Assembly (NCBI GenBank): GCA_021647465.1 | Contig: JAKIUQ010000001.1 | Span: 248,001-312,000, forward strand | Length of the DNA: 64,000 nt | Source of the DNA: Emcibacter sp. | GTDB taxonomy: Bacteria > Pseudomonadota > Alphaproteobacteria > Sphingomonadales > Emcibacteraceae | Direction: 5' to 3' | Part shown: positions 15,818 through 24,264 of the stretch, in pieces | How positions within the stretch are numbered: position 1 is the first letter of the stretch | Layout: every line of letters starts with the position of its first letter | The notes under the pieces: generated by a model | Databases searched by the model: none | The model's input: the letters and a program-made list of their open reading frames with translations, nothing else | Told to the model about the DNA's origin: nothing | Position numbers and translations under genes: made by a program

Positions 15818-17167
15818 ATGGCATTTAAAGAAATTCATATCATTGGCGGCGGCATGGCCGGAACAGAGGCCGCATGGCAAATCATGCAGCAGGGTATTCC
15901 TGTGATCCTTCATGAAATGCGCCCTGTGCGAAAAACCGATGTTCATGAAACAGATGGTCTTGCTGAAATGGTTTGTTCCAACAGTTTTCGATCAGATGAT
16001 TATGAAAACAATGCTGTTGGCTTGCTTCATGAGGAAATGCGCCGGTGCAATTCCCTTATTATGTCTGCGGCCAAAGATAATAGCATCCCCGCAGGCAGCG
16101 CCCTTGCCGTTGACCGCGAAGGCTTTAGCAGATCCGTTCAGATGGCCTTGGAAGCCCATCCGTTATTCACGATGGTTCGCGAAGAAATCACCGCTATCCC
16201 CTCAGAGCAATGGGATAATGTGATCATTGCCACAGGCCCGCTCACATCCGATAGCATGGCAAAGGCCATATTGGATATTACAGGGGAAGATGAATTGGCT
16301 TTCTTTGATGCCATCGCCCCGATTATATATAAAGACAGCATCGATTTTTCCAAGGCATGGTATCAATCGCGGTACGATAAGGGTGATACGGCGGATTATA
16401 TCAACCTGCCCCTGTCCAAAGAACAATATGAGACCCTGATTGATGATCTTATTGATACCGAAAAATATGATTATAAGGACTGGGAAAAAAATACGCCTTA
16501 TTTTGATGGCTGTATGCCGATCGAAGTCATGGCCGAACGCGGACGGGAAACCTTGCGATTTGGCCCCATGAAGCCTGTTGGCTTGACCAATCCCTATACC
16601 GGTGAAGATTCATATGCCGTTGTTCAGCTGCGTCAGGATAATAAACTGGGGACGCTTTATAACATGGTCGGTTTTCAGACTAAAATGAAATACAGCGCGC
16701 AGGTGGAAAGCTTTCAAAAAATACCCGGGCTTGAGAATGCCCGCTTTGCCCGACTTGGCGGGCTGCACCGCAACACATTCATTAACAGCCCCAATCTTCT
16801 TGATAGCAATCTGAGGTTTAAAAAAATACCGCGCCTGAGGTTTGCGGGGCAAATCAGCGGCGTTGAAGGGTATGTCGAAAGTGCGGCAATGGGATTAATG
16901 GCCGGACGGTTTGCCGCCGCAGAACGAAAAGGCCGGGAGATTCCGCCCCCGCCCATGACAACGGCATTCGGCGCGCTCATACATTACATCACCGGCGGGC
17001 AAATTCCCGGAACCGGCAACCGGAAAAACTTTCAACCCATGAATGTCAATTTTGGCATCATGCCTGTGCTTGAAGGCAAGAAAATCAAACGTAAGGACCG
17101 CAAGCCGGCCAAATCAATTCGGGCATTGACGGCCCTCACCGAATGGCTGAATGAGACAGCGATTTAA
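15818..17167 (+). CDS. trmFO: Methylenetetrahydrofolate-dependent tRNA (uracil-54-C5) methyltransferase
   Basis: This 449-residue FAD enzyme makes ribothymidine at U54 of tRNA using methylenetetrahydrofolate as carbon donor. The FAD-binding motif IIGGGMAGTEAAW is at residues 9-21, with the family-specific VCSNSFRSDD near 53, DREGFS near 90, ATGPLTSDSMAKAI near 130, and FAGQISGVEGYVESAAMGLMAG toward the C-terminus. The start MAFKEIH at 15818 is preferred over an upstream in-frame ATG at 15788 because AGGAGA precedes it at good spacing. The stop codon shares a TTAA with the stop of the convergent phytoene-synthase-like gene. Confidence 0.95.
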   Translation: MAFKEIHIIGGGMAGTEAAWQIMQQGIPVILHEMRPVRKTDVHETDGLAEMVCSNSFRSDDYENNAVGLLHEEMRRCNSLIMSAAKDNSIPAGSALAVDREGFSRSVQMALEAHPLFTMVREEITAIPSEQWDNVIIATGPLTSDSMAKAILDITGEDELAFFDAIAPIIYKDSIDFSKAWYQSRYDKGDTADYINLPLSKEQYETLIDDLIDTEKYDYKDWEKNTPYFDGCMPIEVMAERGRETLRFGPMKPVGLTNPYTGEDSYAVVQLRQDNKLGTLYNMVGFQTKMKYSAQVESFQKIPGLENARFARLGGLHRNTFINSPNLLDSNLRFKKIPRLRFAGQISGVEGYVESAAMGLMAGRFAAAERKGREIPPPPMTTAFGALIHYITGGQIPGTGNRKNFQPMNVNFGIMPVLEGKKIKRKDRKPAKSIRALTALTEWLNETAI

Positions 17168-18030
17168 ACAAGATTGAACATGGCCGATATGAATAGCCGC
17201 CATTGACGCGGCAAAGAATCCTTGTTCTCAGCTAAAATAAAAGGATTAAAATCGGCTTTCTTTATGGTTTGCAAATAGCTTCGGGCCAGAGAGGTTAAAA
17301 GAAAAGCAGGTCTGGAGGCGGTCTCAATACGCCCCTTATTGGCGGTGATATGATCCAGATGCTGCTGGGCTAGATGGCAAAGAGCCTGAATGATGGCTTT
17401 CGTTTCAGCCACCCTTTCTGGCGAAAGGAACTTGACATGGGATAACCCGTGTTCAGCCATCAAATCCACCGGAATATAGCTTTTTTTCAAAGACAAATGG
17501 TAAGGAACTGAACGAATGATGCCCAGATAACCCCAGGCTATGCCCAGCCTTTGGGCCAAATCGTCAATATCCCTCTGACCCAGAATATGAACCGCAAGGC
17601 AAGATAACCTGCCCGCTGTTTGAGATAAATATTTTTCGAGTTGGGCATTATTTTCCAGTGACCCCTCATAAAGATCCTGAGCGCGGCCATCAATGATAGC
17701 CATCAGATCATCACGGGAAATGTCATATGCCGAAATTGCTGCCGATAACGCCGGAATAATGTCATGATTTTGCAGGGTGCCCTGAAAAATATCGTCAAGG
17801 GCCTCACGCCACCATTGCAGTCTGATTTCGCCCAACATGGACTCGGAAACGCTCTCCCTAATTCTTGATATTTCATAATTAAACGCGTAAAGCGCGAAAA
17901 GAGCCGGACGCTTTTCCGCAGGAGAATACAGGATGGTTAAATAACGATCATGATCATATTTATCGACTATTCTTTGACAATATAAATTTATGTCGCCGTT
18001 TTCTGTCATTCTCATTGTTGTTATATTCAT
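17164..18030 (-). CDS. Squalene/phytoene synthase-fold protein, NDUFAF6-like (catalytic Asp motifs lost)
   Basis: This 288-residue protein has the all-helical trans-isoprenyl synthase fold (YCQRIVDKYDHDRYL, then FALYAFNYEISRIRE and LGEIRLQWWREALDDI). Where catalytic phytoene synthases carry DxxxD, this has IRESVSES, and the second motif reads LGIAWGYLGIIRSVPYHL without the metal-binding aspartates. That is the pattern of NDUFAF6, the mitochondrial complex I assembly factor. A role in respiratory complex I assembly rather than carotenoid synthesis is therefore the better guess. In related genomes it neighbours the Mth938/NDUFAF3-like gene; here two small plus-strand genes separate them. Confidence 0.75.
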   Translation of the reverse strand: MNITTMRMTENGDINLYCQRIVDKYDHDRYLTILYSPAEKRPALFALYAFNYEISRIRESVSESMLGEIRLQWWREALDDIFQGTLQNHDIIPALSAAISAYDISRDDLMAIIDGRAQDLYEGSLENNAQLEKYLSQTAGRLSCLAVHILGQRDIDDLAQRLGIAWGYLGIIRSVPYHLSLKKSYIPVDLMAEHGLSHVKFLSPERVAETKAIIQALCHLAQQHLDHITANKGRIETASRPAFLLTSLARSYLQTIKKADFNPFILAENKDSLPRQWRLFISAMFNLV

Positions 18031-18236
18031 GGCACAAAGGCACCATTCACCCTAAAGAAGTTCTGCTTGTTAATAATAACATACGGCAATATTTTGACGC
18101 ATGCCAAAGAAACTGTTACCCTGACCGCCGTCCAAACAGGGACGAAATTCTATCGGAGAGGGGTATTAAAAATCCGGAAGTAATTTCATAGAATTGGTAT
18201 ATAAATTAATAATAGGAAAAAACACAGGAAATAACA

Positions 18237-18386
18237 ATGAGCAAAATTCTCGAATCATTGCCGCTAACCATTGTTGCCGGCATCGTGCTGACCGTCATTA
18301 TGGTCTTTGCGACAAATCAACTGGAAAGCATGAATCAATCGGGCCCTGAAAAGGCCATTTCCGATTTACAGAAAAAAATCAATTAA
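18237..18386 (+). CDS. 49-residue single-pass membrane protein
   Basis: This short frame encodes a protein starting MSKILESLPLTIVAG and ending DLQKKIN. It has one transmembrane helix (about residues 8-27) and a charged C-terminal tail. A Shine-Dalgarno AGGAAA lies eight bases before the ATG, and the PuuD-like gene starts 15 bases after the stop, so the two are almost certainly cotranscribed. Codon use matches neighbouring genes. I do not recognise a family; its placement suggests a small subunit or stabiliser of the following membrane protein. The 206 bases upstream hold no other gene; CCCTG/CAGGG arms around 18120-18145 form a weak hairpin. Confidence 0.7.
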   Translation: MSKILESLPLTIVAGIVLTVIMVFATNQLESMNQSGPEKAISDLQKKIN

Positions 18387-18401
18387 GGGTGGAAATATAA
18401 A

Positions 18402-18884
18402 ATGGAAGATTTTATCGTATTCTCCGTGCGTTATCTGCACGTAATTTGTGGTATCATGTGGATTGGTATCCTTTGGTATTTTAACTTTGTACAAATACCA
18501 AGCATGCCGAAAATTCCCGATGAACAAAAACCAGCCATAAGTAAAGTTATTGCGCCGGAAGCTTTATTCTGGTTCCGCTGGGGTGCTGCGGGAACCGTAT
18601 TGTTCGGCTTGATCCTCGCGGCCATGAATGGCTATATGCATGAAGCCATGACATTCCAGCAGCCGGACATCGGCTTTGGTATGTGGCTTGGCCTGATCAT
18701 GGCCTTCAATGTCTGGTTCATCATTTGGCCGGCGCAAAAGATTGCCTTGGGCATTGTTGAGGCAAACGCCGATGCGAAACCCGCAGCGGGCCGCCGGGCC
18801 ATGCTCTTCTCACGGACAAACACCATGCTGTCCATTCCCATGCTCTATTCCATGATTTCAGTTCAGAACCCGCCCGGGCTTTAA
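18402..18884 (+). CDS. PuuD-like four-helix membrane protein (urate hydroxylase membrane-domain family)
   Basis: This 160-residue protein has four predicted transmembrane helices (about 8-28, 55-76, 92-113 and 134-152) with conserved histidine/aromatic positions (YLHVICGIMWIGILWYFNFVQIP). It matches the membrane domain found at the N-terminus of PuuD urate hydroxylases (Urate_ox_N), but the cytochrome c part present in true PuuD is absent. In many alphaproteobacteria such stand-alone proteins are annotated as urate hydroxylase PuuD, yet no purine-catabolism genes are nearby, so urate oxidation should not be assumed. A heme-binding or redox membrane role is possible. Confidence 0.7.
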   Translation: MEDFIVFSVRYLHVICGIMWIGILWYFNFVQIPSMPKIPDEQKPAISKVIAPEALFWFRWGAAGTVLFGLILAAMNGYMHEAMTFQQPDIGFGMWLGLIMAFNVWFIIWPAQKIALGIVEANADAKPAAGRRAMLFSRTNTMLSIPMLYSMISVQNPPGL

Positions 18885-18907
18885 TAAGGGCATCATATAG
18901 TCAATCA

Positions 18908-18938
18908 TAAGGCCGGGCAATTTGTCCGGCCTTATTTC
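18908..18938 (+). terminator. Terminator-like hairpin after the PuuD-like gene
   Basis: A 9-bp stem TAAGGCCGG (18908-18916) with CCGGCCTTA (18926-18934) is followed by TTTCCTT. It sits between convergent genes and would act best on the plus strand. Confidence 0.6.
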
Positions 18939-18941
18939 CTT

Positions 18942-19316
18942 CTAATCCACAGCAATGAGGGCTGCGGCGACCTTACGGCCTTCTGACAATAGTATGTTAT
19001 AGGTTCTGGCGGCAGCACCGGTTGCCATCACATCAACTGAGAAATTCCCGGTTTCAAGCTTGCCCTTTAGGGCCTTATCAAGAAAAAACATATTTTCCCC
19101 CGTCCCGATCAATAGAATATCGATATCATCCTTTTGATCCAAAATGCGTGCAAGGCTTTCATAAGTGATTGAGACGTCCTTGACGTCCCAAGGGTAATAC
19201 CCTTTAGGCGTGATCAGAACAGAGCCTTTAATACGCAGTTCACCAATGCGAAACCCCCCATCACCATAAGAGGATAAACTGGTATCAGTTTGTGATGAAA
19301 CTTCCTTGAACTCCAT
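18942..19316 (-). CDS. Mth938-like domain protein, homologue of complex I assembly factor NDUFAF3
   Basis: At 124 residues, the protein is one Mth938/AAMDC-fold domain. Recognisable blocks are YGDGGFRIGELRIKGSVLITPKGYYPW, DDIDILLIGTGENMFFLDKAL and the C-terminal MATGAAARTYNILLSEGRKVAAALIAVD. The mitochondrial homologue NDUFAF3 is needed for complex I assembly, and conservation of the bacterial gene beside secDF has been noted as a link to membrane insertion. It starts 11 bases after secF on the same strand, so it is the last gene of yajC-secD-secF. Confidence 0.88.
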   Translation of the reverse strand: MEFKEVSSQTDTSLSSYGDGGFRIGELRIKGSVLITPKGYYPWDVKDVSITYESLARILDQKDDIDILLIGTGENMFFLDKALKGKLETGNFSVDVMATGAAARTYNILLSEGRKVAAALIAVD

Positions 19317-19327
19317 GTGAGCGGCCT

Positions 19328-20275
19328 TTAATTAGGGGGGAGTATTTCTATATTGCCACTATTATCGTCAACATCATAAGCCTCGCGCCGCATTTCTACC
19401 CATAACAATATCGGGGCGGCAATGAATATGGAAGAATAGGTTCCGACAAAAATACCCCAGATCATGGCCGCAGAAAATCCATGCAAGCCTTCTCCGCCAA
19501 GGAAGAACAAAGAAAACAAGGCAATTAATGTGGTCACAGATGTCATAACCGTACGCGACAATGTGTCATTAATACTAAGGGTCAATAAATCCACCATTGG
19601 CATTTTACGGTATTTTCGCAAGTTTTCCCTGATGCGGTCATAAACCACCACCGTATCATTTAGGGAATAGCCCACAATGGTCAGAATGGCCGCAATCGTC
19701 GAAAGATTAAACTCTAGGCCCGTTAATGAAAACATACCAATAGTCAGTATCACATCATGAACCAGAGCTATCACGGCTCCCATACCAAACTGCCATTCAA
19801 ATCGAAACCATATATAAATAAGCACCGCGCCAATGGCGAGAACAACCGCCATTATTCCGTCGGCAATCAACTCGCCAGAAACGGTTGATCCTACTGTTTC
19901 TGTACGCCGATAACTTATTTCGCCCTCTATTGCGCTGGGCAAAATATGACGAATTTTTTCTACGACCTCATCTACAGTAAGGCCTTCTTGATGTTCCAGA
20001 CGGATTAACACGTCATTTGCCGCCCCAAATTCCTGTACTTTGACATCGCCCATCTTCAAACTGGACAATGCAGATCGAATGGCCCCAATATCTGCTGGCC
20101 CTTCGGTGCCGATTTCGATCATGATGCCGCCTTCGAAATCAATGCCGAAGTTCAGGCCTTTGGAAAAATACATACCAAAGGCCATTACAATCATCACCGC
20201 CGACAGGACATAGGCAAATTTTCGATAATTTATAAATTTGATGTGGGTATTTTCCGGAACCAATTTCAATAACAT
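19328..20275 (-). CDS. secF: Protein translocase subunit SecF
   Basis: This 315-residue inner-membrane protein has six transmembrane segments and a periplasmic loop between the first two. The FGIDFEGGIMIEIG motif (about residues 43-56), the conserved SLNDTVVVYDRIREN near 207, and the TSVTTLIALFSLFFLGGEGLHGFSAAMIWGI segment are typical. It forms SecDF with the upstream SecD and uses proton motive force to assist late steps of Sec export. It follows secD by 12 bases. Confidence 0.95.
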   Translation of the reverse strand: MLLKLVPENTHIKFINYRKFAYVLSAVMIVMAFGMYFSKGLNFGIDFEGGIMIEIGTEGPADIGAIRSALSSLKMGDVKVQEFGAANDVLIRLEHQEGLTVDEVVEKIRHILPSAIEGEISYRRTETVGSTVSGELIADGIMAVVLAIGAVLIYIWFRFEWQFGMGAVIALVHDVILTIGMFSLTGLEFNLSTIAAILTIVGYSLNDTVVVYDRIRENLRKYRKMPMVDLLTLSINDTLSRTVMTSVTTLIALFSLFFLGGEGLHGFSAAMIWGIFVGTYSSIFIAAPILLWVEMRREAYDVDDNSGNIEILPPN

Positions 20276-20287
20276 CTCATAGGCCCC

Positions 20288-21889
20288 TTATATTTTCAAT
20301 TTTTCTGGGCGTTTTCGAACGGCCCAGAAGGATATTATCATACGTGACATGCTAACGGCTGTGAACATAGATGTGGCAATCCCGATGGCAAGCGTTACCG
20401 CAAAACCTTTAATCGGGCCGGAGCCAAACTGGAACAGAATCAAGGCCGCGATGAACGTCGTGACATTGGCATCAATGATGGTGCTAAAGGCTTTATCATA
20501 GCCCGCATCTAATGACGATAAAGCCTCTTTACCTTTATGATATTCTTCACGTATTCTTTCAAATATCAATACATTGGCGTCCACGGCCATTCCAACGGTC
20601 AAAACAATTCCGGCTATTCCCGGCATGGTCAAGGTTGCGCCAAGGGTCGATAGAATGCCAAAAATCAGAAGAAGGTTAACCGTCAGCACAAAATTTGTCA
20701 CCAAACCAAACGTCCCGTAAGTCAGGAAAATATAAACCATAACAGCAGCAAGCCCTATCAGGGCTGCCGTCTTGCCGGCTTCAATATTATCAGACCCCAG
20801 ATCAGGGCCAACGGTTCTTTCCTCGACAACAGTCAACCGTGCTGGCAATGCTCCTGCCCGCAGCAAAAGCCCAAGTTCACTGGCCGTTTCAACCGTGAAA
20901 TTTCCGGTAATAATCCCGGAGCCACCCAAAATAGGCGACTGGATGTTCGGCGCGCTAATCACCACACCGTCTAATATAATGGCGAACTGCCGATTAACAT
21001 TTTTACGGGTAACATCGGCAAATTTTTTGCCGCCAATACGATCAAAGCGAAAACTGACCACTGGCCGGTTATCCTGATCATAACTAAGCCCCGCATCAAC
21101 CAGATTTTCTCCGGTGAGGATTTTACGTCTGCTCACCACAATAGTGTCCGGGGCGCCCGGGTAGCGTTCGCTTTCCGCCATGGGAAATCTCTCGTTTCCG
21201 GGCGGCACTCTATCCAATGGCCCGATGGCGCTTTTAACAAGTTGAAAGGACAATTTAGCTGTTTTGCCGATAATCTGTTTCAGTTTTTGCGGATCATCAA
21301 ACCCGGGGACTTGGACCAATATTCGCCCTGTGCCCTGTTTTTGAATTTTAGGCTCAGTTGTCCCCATACCGTCGATACGGCGGCGAATAACCTCTATCGA
21401 CTGGGTGATAACCTCATCGCCGCGCACGATCAGACCATCTTCCGTCAGTTTAACAACGATTACGCCGCCCGGTTCCACGCTATATTCAATATCCGCAGTC
21501 CCGATACCGGTTAAGGACCCCCCAATCATTTCGATGCTGTCATCAATAACATCAAGGGCTTTTTCCAGCTGACTTTTATCTGTTAGATTAAAATGGATCG
21601 TGTCGTTACGAATAGAGCTTCGTAAAACAATTTTTTCCGCCCTGAGCGCATCCCGTATATCCGCCCGTTTGGATTCCAGTTTTTCCTTTTTAACCTCGGT
21701 CAAATCCACTTCCATCAAAAGATGAACGCCGCCCTGTAAGTCAAGCCCAAGAGTGACTTTTTTATGAGGTAAGAAATCAGGATAATTTTTTAACTGATCA
21801 TCTGTTAGAAAATTAGGAACAGCCATCATTATGCCCACAAAGGATAATAACGTGATCATAATAATTTTCCACCGGGGGAAATTTAACAT
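20288..21889 (-). CDS. secD: Protein translocase subunit SecD
   Basis: At 533 residues this is a normal-length SecD with an N-terminal membrane segment, a large periplasmic P1 region and five C-terminal transmembrane segments. Key blocks are LGLDLQGGVHLLMEVD (about 47-62), RRRIDGMGTTEPKIQKQG near 168, LRAGALPARLTVVEERTVGPDLG near 342 and GMAVDANVLIFERIREE near 432. With SecF and YajC it forms the SecDF-YajC accessory complex of the Sec translocon. It follows yajC by 24 bases. Confidence 0.95.
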   Translation of the reverse strand: MLNFPRWKIIMITLLSFVGIMMAVPNFLTDDQLKNYPDFLPHKKVTLGLDLQGGVHLLMEVDLTEVKKEKLESKRADIRDALRAEKIVLRSSIRNDTIHFNLTDKSQLEKALDVIDDSIEMIGGSLTGIGTADIEYSVEPGGVIVVKLTEDGLIVRGDEVITQSIEVIRRRIDGMGTTEPKIQKQGTGRILVQVPGFDDPQKLKQIIGKTAKLSFQLVKSAIGPLDRVPPGNERFPMAESERYPGAPDTIVVSRRKILTGENLVDAGLSYDQDNRPVVSFRFDRIGGKKFADVTRKNVNRQFAIILDGVVISAPNIQSPILGGSGIITGNFTVETASELGLLLRAGALPARLTVVEERTVGPDLGSDNIEAGKTAALIGLAAVMVYIFLTYGTFGLVTNFVLTVNLLLIFGILSTLGATLTMPGIAGIVLTVGMAVDANVLIFERIREEYHKGKEALSSLDAGYDKAFSTIIDANVTTFIAALILFQFGSGPIKGFAVTLAIGIATSMFTAVSMSRMIISFWAVRKRPEKLKI

Positions 21890-21913
21890 ACGCTTTTCCA
21901 GTTATTTCTCTGG

Positions 21914-22258
21914 TTATTTCTTTACGACGGTGTCATTGGCCGGGGCAGGCTTGCCGACAACTGTAGAAATAGTTGAGCGAATAACTTTTACCTTCACGCC
22001 GGATGCAATTTCCAATTCGATCTCGTTATCATCAATTACTTTTGATACTTTGGCAACAATGCCGCCCGATGTAACGACATTATCACCCCGGCGCAATGCC
22101 GCGACCATATTTTTATGCTCTTTTACGCGCTTTTGCTGCGGCCTGATCATCAAAAAATAAAATACCGCAATTATTAGAATGAAGGGCAAAAATTGCATTA
22201 AAGCACTTCCCCCGCCTGCCGCGTCAGCTGATTGTGCAAAAGCTTCAGATATAAACAT
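21914..22258 (-). CDS. yajC: Preprotein translocase subunit YajC
   Basis: This 114-residue single-pass inner-membrane protein has a hydrophobic helix at about residues 19-39 (ALMQFLPFILIIAVFYFLMIRPQQKR) and the family cytosolic domain RRGDNVVTSGGIVAKVSKVIDDNEIELEIA. A good Shine-Dalgarno AGGAAG precedes the ATG. It is the first gene of yajC-secD-secF-Mth938. The 158-base region between it and the divergent DUF815 gene must hold both promoters, but neither is clear. Confidence 0.93.
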   Translation of the reverse strand: MFISEAFAQSADAAGGGSALMQFLPFILIIAVFYFLMIRPQQKRVKEHKNMVAALRRGDNVVTSGGIVAKVSKVIDDNEIELEIASGVKVKVIRSTISTVVGKPAPANDTVVKK

Positions 22259-22416
22259 AATTTTCTTCCTCTAAATATTCCCAAAGGCGGCACTATACAT
22301 GCCACAGATTATTTTTCAACATCATTGGCATATAGGAAAGCTTTATCCTGAATACAAGGTATATTTTACATTCTATTATGTTTATTAGCCGCTTTCATTA
22401 TGCTAAGTAACAAAAG

Positions 22417-23265
22417 ATGAAACAAGAAGATGATATATCAACGCGAATAGCAGAAGCCCTTGAAAGGCTGGCCCCTGCGAAATTATTGACGCCAGACTTT
22501 GATGCGGCGGATGCCTTTATCTGGAATATTGCACCGGATCAATTGGTGCCTGTCACATCCGTTAAGCATGTGGATATAAAATTATTGCAGGCTATCGACC
22601 AAATGCGGGATATTTTAAGTCAAAACACCCAACAGTTTGCCAATGGTTTTCCGGCCAATAACGCCTTGCTTTGGGGCGCGCGCGGCATGGGGAAAAGCGC
22701 CTTGGTCAAAGCATTGCATGCAATAATCCGCACGCCGGAAAATAGGGCGCTGGCCCTGATTGAAATTCACCGGGAAGATATCTCAAGCCTGCCGCGCCTT
22801 CTTAATCATATCAGGCATACCAAACGGCGCGTGATCCTTTTTTGTGATGACCTCTCTTTTGACGATGATGACAGTAGTTATAAATCGCTTAAGGCCGTGC
22901 TTGAGGGCGGCATTCTGGGGCGGCCCGAAAATGTTATCTTTTACGCCACCTCTAACCGCCGGCACCTCATGCCGCGCCCCATCATTGAAAATGAACGCTC
23001 TACGGCCACCGCACCAGCAGAAGCAGTTGAGGAAAAAGTTTCCTTATCGGACAGATTCGGGCTGTGGCTGGGCTTTCACAGCTGCACTCAGGACGATTAT
23101 TTGGCCATGATTAGTGGTTATCTTGACTATTATAACATTGAGGGGGACAAGGAAATTTATCAAAGCCGGGCCCTTGAATGGGCGCGAACAAGGGGCGCAA
23201 GGTCTGGCCGCGTGGCGTGGCAATTCATTCAGGACCTGGCCGGACGTCATAAGATTACCCTTTAA
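22417..23265 (+). CDS. DUF815-family AAA-type ATP-binding protein
   Basis: This 282-residue P-loop ATPase has Walker A GARGMGKS (residues 87-94) and Walker B VILFCDDLSF (about 139-148, Asp144-Asp145). It has a DUF815-typical N-terminal extension, and YATSNRRHLMPRP near 190 resembles a sensor 1 region. Function of the family is unknown; the fold suggests an ATP-dependent remodelling factor. It is the only plus-strand gene between yajC and the LysM lipoprotein gene, and its end overlaps the latter by 11 bases in convergent orientation. Confidence 0.85.
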   Translation: MKQEDDISTRIAEALERLAPAKLLTPDFDAADAFIWNIAPDQLVPVTSVKHVDIKLLQAIDQMRDILSQNTQQFANGFPANNALLWGARGMGKSALVKALHAIIRTPENRALALIEIHREDISSLPRLLNHIRHTKRRVILFCDDLSFDDDDSSYKSLKAVLEGGILGRPENVIFYATSNRRHLMPRPIIENERSTATAPAEAVEEKVSLSDRFGLWLGFHSCTQDDYLAMISGYLDYYNIEGDKEIYQSRALEWARTRGARSGRVAWQFIQDLAGRHKITL

Positions 23266-24223
23266 GATATCGCACGGGATTAACCGCCCGGGTCGCTCTA
23301 CGCATTTCAAAATGAAGCTGCGGACGATTCACGCCGCCAGATTGGCCCACCCGGGCAATAGATTGCCCCCGTTTAACCGTTTGCCCTTTCGTCACCAGAA
23401 TGGCTGAATTATGAGCATATGCGGTTATCCAGCCTTCACTGTGACGAATTAATATTAACTTGCCAAAGCCTTTTATTTTATTTCCGGTATAAACAACAAC
23501 GCCGTTTTGTGCCGAGCGGACATAGCTGCCAGACGTGGCCGCTATATTGATGCCGTCGTTATGATATCCCGTTGCCTTTGGGCCAAAAGAAGACAGAATC
23601 CGTCCCTTCACAGGCCACATAAACCCCTGCCCGCTTTGCGGCGGCGGCGGGTGATTTGCATTGGCTTTCTTTTTATTGCCACCTTGAAAATTAGGATGTA
23701 TTTTTCCCGGCACCTTTAATTTTTGACCTATGGTCAGCGCATAAGGCTTTTTAATATTATTAAGCCGGGTAAATATGGTCATATCCTCGTTATATTTTCG
23801 AGACAGGCTGTAGACAGTATCGCCCTTTTTGACAATATGAACCGCCATTGCCGGGCTTTTTAATTTTTGTCCGGGATATAACAGGTAAGGTGGCTTCAAC
23901 TTGTTTGTCAGGATGATTTCCCGAACCGTGACCTTATGACGCCTTGACAAGGCATAGATGGTATCGCCTTTTCGAACATGAATGGTTAAGGGGTTTTTCG
24001 AAGGATTATCAGGGAATATCTGTATTTTTGTTGTTGTGATTTTTTTGCGAATTGGCTTGTCACGCGGCGTCGGAATGGGATAGGGCGTATTTTTTGCATA
24101 ATGCTTGACCGGAATGGCATGCTCATATCTTGTGCTAAAAGAATGCCCTTCCTGACAGGCGGATAATATACCGCTGACGCCAAGAATAACCGTAATTTTC
24201 AAGAGCAGGTTATATATCTTCAT
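23255..24223 (-). CDS. LysM/LytM lipoprotein, NlpD/EnvC-like amidase activator (degenerate M23 site)
   Basis: This 322-residue lipoprotein has a lipobox LSAC at residues 20-23. Two LysM peptidoglycan-binding repeats lie at about 79-121 (VRKGDTIYALSRRHKV) and 128-172 (VKKGDTVYSLSRKYN). A LytM/M23 domain fills about 203-322. Metal ligands are incomplete: the HxxxD motif reads HNDGIN, with Asn at the Asp position, and HxH reads QLHF; only the AHN histidine and the LHF histidine remain. NlpD and EnvC are inactive in the same way and activate N-acetylmuramyl-L-alanine amidases at division. It is the last gene of the surE-pcm operon, a common arrangement. Confidence 0.88.
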   Translation of the reverse strand: MKIYNLLLKITVILGVSGILSACQEGHSFSTRYEHAIPVKHYAKNTPYPIPTPRDKPIRKKITTTKIQIFPDNPSKNPLTIHVRKGDTIYALSRRHKVTVREIILTNKLKPPYLLYPGQKLKSPAMAVHIVKKGDTVYSLSRKYNEDMTIFTRLNNIKKPYALTIGQKLKVPGKIHPNFQGGNKKKANANHPPPPQSGQGFMWPVKGRILSSFGPKATGYHNDGINIAATSGSYVRSAQNGVVVYTGNKIKGFGKLILIRHSEGWITAYAHNSAILVTKGQTVKRGQSIARVGQSGGVNRPQLHFEMRRATRAVNPVRYLKG

Positions 24224-24264
24224 GAACCTACTGTAAAAACTCTATTTCTGAATATCAACTCTAT

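Noticed and set aside
17164..18030. Carotenoid phytoene synthase
   Set aside because: Both aspartate-rich catalytic motifs are missing and no other carotenoid genes are adjacent.
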